NCBI GenBank assembly: GCA_030077755.1
Contig: JAQJZZ010000010.1
Location: 5,332,001 to 5,396,000, forward strand
DNA length: 64,000 nucleotides
Direction of reading: 5' to 3'
DNA from: Filosporella fistucella
Lineage: Eukaryota > Ascomycota > Leotiomycetes > Helotiales
The notes beneath the pieces were generated by a model. It was not told where the DNA came from, ran no database searches, and was given only the letters and a program-made list of their open reading frames with translations. How positions within the stretch are numbered: position 1 is the first letter of the stretch; every line of letters starts with the position of its first letter. The position numbers and the translations under genes are program-made. Below are positions 11,253 to 21,100 of the stretch, piece after piece.

Positions 11253-13518
11253 TCATTGAAGACATACTAAAGTTTCTTTTATGTCTTTAAAGCACTCCAT
11301 CGCGTCGTCCGTTCCGAAATAAGTCTTATGATTATGTACAGCAACCCCAATCCGTCGATATACACGAGGTGTTTTACTGGCAAGCTTAAGTAGAAGCATA
11401 AGTTCTATTTTCTGCTCTCCATTCTCTTCTGCCAGCAGAAGAAGTGTTACGACTTCAGTACCAGTGGGGGTAAATTCCAGCGACCTACTTCCATCAAGGT
11501 TTTCTCGCCAAACATGTTCGTCAAAGTAGAACTCTACTGTGCTTCCACTCTCATGTCTGGCTGCCCATGGATCAACGCTAGATCGATAAGCCCCTCTTGG
11601 TGTGTCAAAGGGCTGAATGTAGCAGGGTGGGATTTGTGTTTGGATGGTACTATTGTACAAGCCTGGAACACACACACCAAAATCATACCGTGCGGAATCA
11701 TAACGTGCGGAATCATAACGTGCGGAATCATAACGTGCGGTCTGCATAGTGCGAAGACGGCCCTTGAGGATGAGTTTGCTCGCCTTAAGGGTCGAAGTGA
11801 GTGGCTCTCCGGACCACTGTATATCTGTGCATACTACTTCCGCGGCATGTGTTGGGCTATTGCCGATTTCGAAAAGAAGAGGGTCAAATTCGCCATTAAA
11901 AGACAGCCAGGACCAGGAAGGAATAAATTCGTTCCTCGATCTGTCTAGCAAATCCGATGGTTTCCAGGCAAGCTGTCGAATAATATCTTTCGTCCACAAC
12001 CCAAGAACAGAGCTGTCTCCGGTCAGATCTTGGAAATATTTGGTCAAACCTGCAAAAGCCGCGATTTTGTCTCGCGAGTATGTCAATTTGCGGGATGAAT
12101 AGTGCCTTGCGGTCATATACCAAGTCTGGTAAATATCCTTTGAAGTCTGAAGCCTGTGAGGAGAAATCGCGCACCACGGCATTCCTCGCATATGCCTGGG
12201 ATTTTGGGTGAGGCTAGTCAAATTGCGATCGTGTGTTCCATCTTCCGACGCGAAGCGGGTCCGACACTGCCAGAAAACCTGGTCTTCCGTAAAATGAAGT
12301 ACACGAGTAGATAGCAATGTCTCTTGGAGAGTCCAGCCACGTTGATTGAGTGGAGCATAATTGATGGGAGTTGATGTAAGCACAGAGTTTCGAATGAAGG
12401 TCGTGCAATATGAGCTAGCTCCGTCTTTTGCATCAATTTGGCCACGTGAAGGAGCCAATGAGTCGAGGAAGCAACCGCCATGACAGTCAGCGGCAGACGT
12501 ACCCGCGATAGTGAGGTATGCGTTCTTGAAGATCGAAGCCATCTTGGCCGACTCCTTTTCCCAATCAAGAGGATCATCCTGAATAATACAGAGCGCATCG
12601 ATCCATAGATATCGGACGCCGAGGTTCCTTGTAATGATCATAGCATCGTAGAGTGTTTTCGGGACGTCCTTCGTGTCAATCTGAAGGCATTGCATGGCTA
12701 AATTCGTCTGCACAGTCTTAACACTAATCGTCGTTTGACCCCAGCAATAGGATAATGCACAATAAGGCCCAAATGGAAATTTGTACTTTTCGGTGATTAC
12801 CAAATGCGGAAGTAAAGGAGAATGTCCTTCCCCAACATCTATAAGTCGACTTGGTAACATTGAACCGTCAATAACACAGCTGGGATGGAAATTCTTACAT
12901 TCTTGCATCCAATCATGTATCAAAGGTACTCGATCTTTGAACCGAATTCGACCCATAGACGACCAAATTGCTCGATGGCTAAGTGTTCCTGTCAAATGTT
13001 AATTGACTGGGCGCCGATATATCTACTACTTTTGACGTCGAGAGCACAGATATGATGGCATGTAGAGATAGGTTCGTACCTTCACTCGTTGCTAGCGCGA
13101 ACGGCTTACTTCGCCAGCAGAGATTTAGGCCTACAAGATTGACCGAAGGGGATCTCGCCATGGATGTTCCAGCTTTGACGATGAAAGGAATTCTGATGAC
13201 TTTATGAACCGGCATATCAAGAGATTGGGTGAAATGATTGGTATTTAATGTCTCCAAGTATATCCTTTGACCAACAAGATTCTCTTCAGGCCTATCGCTC
13301 TTAAAGTCCAGAAGTCGGAGGAAGAAGTCGCACATCCAACATTGTGAGGCAGAGTCAATCAACCGAAGAATATCGTCAATGTGCTCAACACGATCTTTAG
13401 ATTTAAGCTCGTCAGCGTTCCATGGCCAATTTTGCGACTCCTTATGGTCCTTAGAAGGCAAACAAGTATCATCTGTTTTCAGAGTTCCGATCCGCTGACA
13501 GAATGAACAAATAGGCAT
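11253..13518 (-). CDS. HET-domain (heterokaryon incompatibility) protein
   Basis: Two exons (13518-13080 and 12988-11253, with a 91-bp intron) encode 724 residues. The HET domain is complete: YCALSYCWG near 222-230, RYLWIDALCIIQDD near 272-285 followed by DWEKESAKMASIFKNAYLTIAGTSA, and RGWTLQE near 363-369 followed by RVLHFTEDQVFWQC. HET domains trigger programmed cell death or growth arrest in fungal non-self recognition; partners are unknown here. The N-terminal 150 residues hold CSFC and CWMCDFFLRLL pairs and match no domain I know. Near the C-terminus four ARYDS-type repeats come from a 15-bp tandem repeat (11681-11740). The gene is intact and lies inside a TIR-bounded element, so it may be mobile. 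I chose the first ATG (13518) because the frame is open from there. Confidence 0.9.
11681..11740. repeat. 15-bp tandem repeat in the HET gene, four units
   Basis: Unit AATCATAACGTGCGG is repeated four times with one C/A change in the first. Each unit encodes A-R-Y-D-S on the minus strand. Being a multiple of three, it can change copy number without a frameshift. Confidence 0.9.
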
Positions 13519-14137
13519 AATAGGCAGATGTAAATCGACTATAATGAATGGACCGAGAAAGAGTTAACATTAAATCTACTAAATACTATAGATAGAAGGA
13601 GACGAGAAGACGGCGCTCCAGCGCCCAGGCACCAGCGTGCTGCTACCTGCCGATAGAATATTCGAGCAACCTGCTCTTACGCCACACGCGTGATTATTGT
13701 ACGCCATACACGTGATCAGGCTTAACAATCGTGGCTAAGTAAAATATAGCGATCCCGGGTGTGAACGTAGTATATTTTGACTAGGTTAATGCATATTACT
13801 AAGTACCGAAACATGTGGCTCCTCTTCTCGCAACGGCAAAACTCCCGGTCTGCATTCTTTCCCTTTCTGAGTGTCTTCAAGATTTGGAACCATATTCTTT
13901 GGATATAGAACCTTACCTTGGGTGCTCCGAATTCTAAATAGACTCCAATGGTCGCGATTAGGCAAGGGGGAACAGCCAAAGCAGCGATTAGTAGCGTGAT
14001 TAAAATGATTAATAGCATAATCAATCACAGTCTTTTCTCTATTGCTAAGTGGTCTCCTTAGGGGGGAATAGTTAAAGAAAGTGACATATTAGTAATAACT
14101 ACATAGACTTGCTAAGAAAAGATTTATAATTCCAAAA

Positions 14138-14188
14138 CCATAGGTTCGTCTCGTGACAGGGTGCGTCTCGCTACGCAGGGACAGACGT
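14138..14188 (-). repeat. Right terminal inverted repeat
   Basis: Read on the minus strand it starts ACGTCTGTCC and shares the 19-mer TGCGTAGCGAGACGCACCC with the left end. It is followed by TA at 14189-14190. Confidence 0.85.
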
Positions 14189-14472
14189 TAGTAGACAACA
14201 TCACTGCTAAGGGATAGAGCATGAAGTTGTTATTTGGGAACATCAGCAGTGTCTGATTTCATCGCCAAGAAATATCAAACTTCTGGCTAAGGATGAGAGT
14301 TGATTGAGGTACTGGCCTACTCTATTGTTCATCTTTCTAATAATACAATTCTCTTCTACCCACTCCTCCAGTCAACTTCAACTTCCTCTTCCTCTTCTCC
14401 AAACCCTAGTCCATTAATACCAATAGTCTAATATCACAACCATTCTCACACATCACCCTGTCCCTAACACCA

Positions 14473-14832
14473 TCACTTCGTCGAATCCGTCCCATTAATC
14501 ATATTATTAAACATCTTTCCCACAACCGAAGGCTATATTTCATCAGCTTAACTCTCCTTCTCACGCTCAAACAAACATACCTCCTGTCTCTGATCACTAT
14601 ACCCTTCCTTAAACTTTTGACTTCCTATTCCCTGGTGCTCACTCGCGCCAGCCTGTTCCTGGCTACCTAACTTGGAAGCAGAACCTGGTGTATGATTGTT
14701 GCTTGCTCCGGCTCTACTATACGCCTTCTCGATATTTTGGACAGCGGGTGTTTTGCCATCTAATAGGTTGGTGAAGAAGCCTTTGTTGCCACCTTGGTCG
14801 GTGGTTGTTTGGTGGGATTGATCTGTCGACAT
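14473..14832 (-). CDS. Small fungal protein with C-terminal GKMFNN motif, unknown function
   Basis: Exon 14832-14581 (84 codons), a 48-bp intron (GTATGT...ATATAG) and exon 14532-14473 give 103 residues. Without the intron the frame would run to a stop at 14548, but splicing gives the better ending P-S-V-V-GKMFNNMI-N-G. The protein is hydrophilic, with GFFTNLLDGKTPA near 17-30 and AYSRAGASNNHTPGSAS, and has no signal peptide or membrane span. The C-terminus resembles that of the neighbour at 15529-15880 (GKMWNN), so the two look like diverged tandem paralogs. I do not recognise a characterised family; small soluble proteins of this style are often stress- or conidiation-expressed in fungi. Confidence 0.72.
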
Positions 14833-15528
14833 TGTGTGTTGGTTTGTTTGTTCGAGGATGGGTGAATATTTGTGAGTAAAGAATATGCTAGAGGCATGTA
14901 TTGAGGTTGTATATCAAATATGAGGAGAGATTATATAGCAGGACGACTAAAAAACAAATAGCCCAATACCGGTACTTGACAACCATACAAGCCACACACA
15001 AGCAAAACTCACTAACCTAACTCAAAATCTCATCATACACTTTACCTAATCATACCTCGAAGCTCAAAGTCCCGACGACTACGAATCAGCGGGTTTTGAA
15101 GGGGTCCTCTGCCTCCCTAAGCCAGCAAGCGCAACCAAACGTCATCTCAGGGTCCTTCGAGGTACTAGCGTCAAAGTCGTTTGAAAATGCACTACTCATA
15201 GTGCAAATTGCTTCGAGATCTTCAGACAAGCATTTGAGTTGGGATGACTCGATGCCGCTTTGAGGAGTGGTGTATTCTTTCACATGTCAGCCCTACTGCT
15301 GTGGGCATGATTGTTAGCTGACGGATCTGGGATACATAAGTCACATATTCACGTTTATGACTTGACGATTAATAGAGTAAACTTCATGATATTTCTCAAT
15401 ATTCCAACGCTGCAATACATAAAAGTACATCCATCCATCCATAATACTCCCCAAAAAACACCACAACACCACCAGCTGTGCAGACAACTAAAATTGCATT
15501 TCTCACTCCCTTATCCATTCTGTCATAT
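14833..15528. other. Spacer between the two small GKM-motif genes
   Basis: It holds the promoter of the 14832 gene. A minus-strand open frame at 15086-15283 (acidic, about 65 codons) lacks an ATG, beginning at GTG just after a stop, so I do not call it. Confidence 0.5.
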
Positions 15529-15880
15529 CTACTTCTGAGGCGGTGACCCTGTGGTAAAGCTATAGGAAACCACCATTAGCATTCCTATCCCCTATCTGCA
15601 GACAGCCAAACATACTTATTCCACATCTTGCCAATGAAACCTGGAGCAGGCTTCATATCGTTGAAACTCTCTCGTCTGGCTTGTGCGGTAGCATCGGTGC
15701 TGTTTCGTTTCTGGTTCATGAGGCCTGAGAAGAGTGTTCCGGAGTTCTGTGGAGGGTCGTCAGATGGGTCATTTGAGAGGATGTACAGAGTGAACTTACT
15801 CTTCTATTCTCTCCAACATTGTTTGCAGGAGTAGAAGTAGCTCCTGTTCCTCCACTGACTGCTGATGGGTTTCCAGGCAT
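15529..15880 (-). CDS. Small conidiation/stress-type fungal protein with GKMWNN motif
   Basis: Three exons (15880-15800, 15746-15616, 15559-15529) encode 80 residues. The order is a Gly/Ser/Thr-rich N-terminus, GENRRNSGTLFSGLMNQKRNS, then ARRESFNDMKPAPGFIGKMWNNFTTG at the end. All three junctions keep frame and have GTAAGT/GTATG donors with CACAG/CTATAG acceptors. I recall similar small Pezizomycotina proteins labelled conidiation-specific (con-8-like), but that assignment is from memory and uncertain. It has no membrane span or signal peptide. It is probably paralogous to the gene just downstream at 14473-14832. Confidence 0.75.
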
Positions 15881-18190
15881 GTTGATATGGTTTACTTTCT
15901 TAAGAGTGAAGATGTATATTTGTTGTATGATGGTAGTAAGAATGACGAGGCAAGTCTGGATGCATTCCGAAATACGAAGAGGGGCAAACACCAATATATA
16001 ATCATCCCAGACCCCGCAACTCACACCCTCATGCTCGGAGCTCTCCTTGTACTCTCCCCCATAAAAAGCATTAATAATGACTTCATCAACCTCCCTCCCT
16101 ACCACTCAGCACCCACCAGGTCAGCCCCACAGCTGCCCACCCCGCACTTTACACTCGAACCCTCCCTCCTCCTTCCTAACCCCCCTTCCTTCTCACTCAT
16201 CAAGCCCCTCTACACCTTTGTACTCCCCTGCAAGACTCTCCATCCAGATCGTCCGCTTTTCTACATCCAATCGCCTGCCTTCCGGAAAAGATAAAACATG
16301 CCACTTTGTGTAGGAGGTGGAGGTGCAAGTCACAGCTGCGATTCTAGGTTTGTGTTAGCGATGAGCCCTGGTTCCATGACGATGACTGGAGGTTGCCGCT
16401 CGTCTGTTTTTTTCGTGAGGTCGGTTTGTTAGTGCGATCGCTGGGATCGACTGAGACGGTTCTGGTAGGGGAATGGTTTATCTTGTCAGATTCGAAGGGT
16501 TATGGTAATCTTGCACGTGGGTTATGTATCTAGTATCAGAGTGATTGAAGGATGTAGGTAGTTTTATAAAATAGGGAGGGTGTCGTATGAGATATTAATT
16601 TAAATTATATTTCAATCATACCGTTTGCACATGAGGATGCGATGGATCACTTACAGGAAGTGGCGAGTTATTGACCCCGCAATTCTGATATCTGAGAGCT
16701 TATCGAGATCGGATTCTGCGGAGGAGGATGTTTAGGTACAATGCAAATGGGTTCTATATTATTAAACGGTAATTGTCCATCTGTACTTACTATCAAAATC
16801 ACCGTCTAAGCTACGTGAGTAGGTATGTCTCAATCCTCTAAATCATATATATACGGATACTGTATCTCAAATTCACGAGCCCTGAATGTCGACTGTATTC
16901 CCAGCCATGTTCAAGCTATGCTCTTCGACTACACATGAAAATTATCAAAAAAGCGAGCAATATAGACTTGTAGATACTTCAAAGTACTAGCTAAAACTTC
17001 ATCTGGAATCTAACATCTAGAGAATATCTGTAAACCGGACAAAATTCAGTATATATCATTATCCTCTAATCCCTACCACCTCCTCCATTCAGACCCCTCT
17101 CAAACTCACACCACCTCTCCTTGCAAAGGAGACCTTGGATATAAAGTACCTACTACCTAGTTACAGCACCATGTGTGATCTAGTGAGCTTTACAACACCC
17201 AGCGCAGTCTGCATATACAACACCCTCTATCCCAACCTCAAAGTCCACATCCAACCAACTCCCTCAAAACCACACCACCACCTCCTTCCCCTCGCCCTCC
17301 AGCAAAGAGGCTGTCCCACCCACCACCTCAACCCCCCTACACCTCATTCGTCCGCCCTCCAACCAACGACAAAAACCCCTCAAAAAGTCGTTGTGAGAGG
17401 CCTCCTACAACGACGTGCAACAAAAAACACGCTCTACCCAATCAGCCACCTCCCCTCTCTCACCCCCCCCTCCTGCCTCCCAAGCCCCAAGAAGAGAACC
17501 AATCCCCATCCTCAAACACTTCATTCCCTTACAGAGAAACGTCGCCCTTTCCCATCGCGAAATGCAACAAAACCTTTCTTCCATCCCATTACCATCCTAA
17601 GGACAATTCTGATTCGTTGCTCACATATAGTGTGTGTGGTATGATAAGTCAATGCTAAAGTCAGTGATGACTGGGTATCTGGATACAAGGGCGAAAAAAG
17701 GGCGATGAAGATGTGCAACAGAGGGTAATAGAGAGAGATGATTGGGTGGAGGCTGGGAAAGCTAGGTGGGAAAAGGGCGAGAGGGCGAAAGTGGAAAAGG
17801 GCGAAAAGGGCGAGGTGGAGGGCGAAAAGGCAAGTAAGTGATGGTGGGTGATTCTCAGTTGGTTTGACATAATACTTACATTGATGAATTGAAAGTAAAT
17901 TGATTTGAGCACCGGATATGAGGTGGAATCCCCAATATATGACGAATCAATATCCATCCAAAATTCGGACATACTATGTCCTTCCATGAGGCATCCGTTA
18001 CACATCACATGCATGGCCAAAATGTAGTGGTAATCATAATATAGTTCAAAGGAATACTAGGTCATCAACGCACACAACCTGCCCATCCTATCCCTAATCC
18101 ATTTCCTCATCGATCGCTCGCCTCTCCCATTTCATCTATTCATCATCTTTTATCATTGCCTTCCTTATACTCCTCGGTACAATCAGAAAT
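15881..18190. other. 2.3 kb intergenic region with low-complexity tracts
   Basis: It holds the 15880 promoter and the pyruvate carboxylase 3' flank. Plus-strand C/A/T-rich tracts (about 16080-16270 and 17220-17580) create long but compositionally biased open frames that I do not accept as genes. A G-rich run with GGGCGA repeated at least seven times lies at 17689-17836. Confidence 0.5.
17689..17836. repeat. Imperfect GGGCGA-rich repeat tract
   Basis: At least seven GGGCGA copies are separated by short A/G-rich spacers, giving a purine-rich strand over 150 bp. Confidence 0.6.
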
Positions 18191-21100
18191 TTACTCTCCT
18201 GGCTTCACAATCTTACAGATGAGGTCGGACCCTCCAACAGAATCACCCTCCTTGATCTGAATGTTGCCTACTTTACCAGCATGTGGTGCTGAGATGACCA
18301 TTTCCTGTATCGTGTTAGATCTGTCACTCCACAACACACTTCGAGACTTACCATCTTCATAGCACTGAGAACAGCAAGTGGGTCACCCTTCTTAACATCA
18401 CCACCCTCCTTAACACGGAGTTCAACAACAACACCAGCCATTGGTGCACCAACTTGGCTGCTGTCTCCTGGATCGGCCTTAGGTCTGCTTGTGTTCTCAA
18501 CAGCAGCCTTGTTGTCATCAACTGTGACTTGACGGACCTCACCTACAATAATGTTAGTAGCTTCCAAATCAAACCGAGAACAGACTTACCATTCATTTCG
18601 TAGAACACTTCTCTTTGACCAGTGGTATCAGAAAGTGGTCCAACAGCGAGAAGCTTCAAGATCAAGACCTTGCCCTTCTCAAGCTCAACGTGGAATTCCT
18701 CTCCAATTTCAGGTCTGGACAAGAAGTATCTTGTTGGCAGAACGCTCAAATCACCATACTTCTGGATGAATTTTCTGTAATCCTCAAAAACCTTGGGGTA
18801 CATGGCATAACTGGCAACATCGCATTCGGTGACACTCCCATATTTGGTGTAGATGTCCTTCTTGATCGCTGCGAGATCAAGAGGTTTCAAGGTCAAACCA
18901 GGACGCTTATCAAGCTTAGTTCTGCCACGGAGAGCATTGGTTCTCAATGGCTCGGGGAAACCTCCGTATGGTTGACCCATAAGACCTTCGAAGAATTCAA
19001 GAACTGAACCTGGGAAATCAAGCTCGCCAGCCTTCTTTTGGACGTCATCGAAGCTAAGCTTGTTGGAGACCATGAATTGAGCCAAATCACCAACGACCTT
19101 GGAAGTTGGTGTGACCTTGACAATGTCACCAAGTAAGTCATTTGCTTGCTCGTAGGCCTTCTTGGTCTCGGCCCATTGAGCACCGAGGCCAAGTTGGGAT
19201 GCCTGGAACATCATATTGGTCAATTGACCACCTGGAATTTCGTGCTCATACACTGCAAAGAGTTAGCACAATTACTTGTCAAGAATTTGATAATAGAGAA
19301 AAACTTGCCGTCAGGGTCAGGTCCGTTCAAGCCAGCCTCAAATGGCGAGTATAGGAGTCTAAGTTGAGCCCAGTAGGTATCGATGGCTCGGACATGGCTG
19401 ACATTCAGTCCAGGGTAAAGATCGCTACCCTCCAAAGAAGCAAGAACAGCACCGACACTTGGCTGAGAAGTCATTCCGGAGAGACTGTCAGTAGCGGTAT
19501 CGACAGCATCGGCACCAGCATTTGCGCAGGCGACCATAGATGCAACACCAGTACCAGCGGAGTCGTGAGTGTGGACGTGGATTGGGAGATCTGGGTATTT
19601 CTTGCGGATGCTTCCGATCAACAATGTAGCAGCTCTTGGCTTCAAAACACCTGCCATGTCCTTGATACCAAGAACATGAATTTTCAAGGCAACAAGCTTG
19701 TCAACCATTCCCATGTAGTACTCGAGATTGTACTTCTTTTTGGGGTTCTAAGTGGATAATTAGTACATATCATGATGCTGTTTGATCAAATGGACAAAAT
19801 GAAATCTGATGACGAAGAAAAGAATGCGAAGGTCCAGATGTAAAGCATGATATAGCGATGTGATGTTGTCAAGAAAGTGCTTTTGATCGAGGTCGTCGAT
19901 GTCTTCCAAGATTCTTGCAAGGTAGCCAGAGAGATCAAAAGTACTTTGAAGCAGGGTAGAAATACTTCAGTTGGACAGCGTCCATACTGCTCCAAAATGG
20001 AAGTGTTGTGGAAGAGAGACGAGCTAAGAGCCCGACTTAGCCAGAGCTACCGCATTGGCATGCTTTGGCGTTTTGAGATGACTGTTGAGCTTCTGCTGAG
20101 TCTTTGCTGCGTAATCGCAAACACTGCAGTAGTATCTCCGAGCTGAGAGATTTCGGCTGAGGCGCTCCTTAGCAATAGGATTTTTGACAACTCTGGTGAT
20201 GCCAGCAGCATTATCTTTGTGCTTCTGAGTGCGTTTATGATTCTCGAGCTGATTGTTTGCACCGAAGGAGACATTGCAGAGGCTGCACGAGAAGCGACTT
20301 TCAGCCAATGCTTTCTCTCGCTTCCTTTTCGCAGCGCTGGCAGTGCGCACCGGACCACGTGTTACGGCATCTCTACGACTGTTCTTAAGCCTCCTCTCAG
20401 ACTCGATGGCGTCCATCTCTTCAGGAGTGAGAGTTTGATCACTCTCATGGATCTTTTCGAGCAAAGAGAGGTGTCCGCAGCAACCATCATATTCGAGAGT
20501 ATCAGCACCCCAAGGGCATAGATTTTGGTATCCGTAGCTGGTGGATCGATTCTTCAAAACCCAGAAGTATTGGGTGAAAGCAGCTTCAATCGTAAGGAGT
20601 AATGCGCGAAGCTGGACTCTCAGAGAAGCAGGAGGGAGTGGCAACCAGCAGAGAAGTCCCATGTGAACGATGACAAACCCATCATTCAGAGCATCTCTGA
20701 CATATCTGGGGTAGTTCTCTCCTCTCTTGTATTGACCAATACGTGTACTCGTACCACTCCTTTTTTCTGTTGAACAGCCAATGTATAGTTTTGGACGGCG
20801 TCCATCCTTTTCGAGTACAAGCACATATACACCCCAGATTTTGCTGAAGTTGGACGGCAGACTTTTGAAGTAAGAGATGCCAGGCGGCATCTTGGACTGT
20901 AGAACATCGAGAAGACCTGGGGCGAACTTGAATTGAGGACCTTGATTGATGATAATCTGACCAAGAGCCTCTCGAGTTGACAAGATGCTCGCGAATACCG
21001 GATTCTTCATGCAAGCAGGAGCGAGAGTGAGACATGTCCAGCAGAGCCATATGGTAAATTGGACAGCGTCCAAAAAGAATGGCACCGTGTCCATGTTTCA

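Larger units (their letters stand above)
10597..14188. mobile_element. 3.6 kb element with about 50-bp terminal inverted repeats, carrying a HET-domain gene
   Basis: The two ends are inverted copies: 10597-10647 and the reverse complement of 14138-14188. The outer 40 bases match with three mismatches (A-G/C-GTCTGTCC, then T/C, then TGTA/C) and the remainder aligns with small changes. Both sides are flanked by TA (10595-10596 and 14189-14190), which would be a TA target duplication as in Tc1/mariner/pogo-type transposition. No transposase is visible inside. The only convincing cargo is the HET gene at 11253-13518. The interior flanks are AT-rich and contain degenerate short repeats. It is either a non-autonomous element that captured a HET gene or a novel cargo-type element. 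Confidence 0.75.

Noticed and set aside
13722..14024. Small hydrophobic minus-strand frame inside the TIR element
   Set aside because: A single membrane-like stretch in AT-rich DNA close to the right inverted repeat; no similarity to a transposase or known small protein.
10597..14188. The HET element being a Starship-type giant element
   Set aside because: It is only 3.6 kb, has terminal inverted repeats with TA flanks, and carries no tyrosine recombinase (captain) gene.
15086..15283. An acidic 65-codon minus-strand frame that reads like a real protein
   Set aside because: No ATG start: the frame begins at GTG immediately after a stop codon, and no convincing upstream exon was found.
17135..17644. 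A 169-codon plus-strand frame rich in Pro, His and Thr
   Set aside because: The composition follows a C/A-rich tract; no conserved motif or splice pattern.
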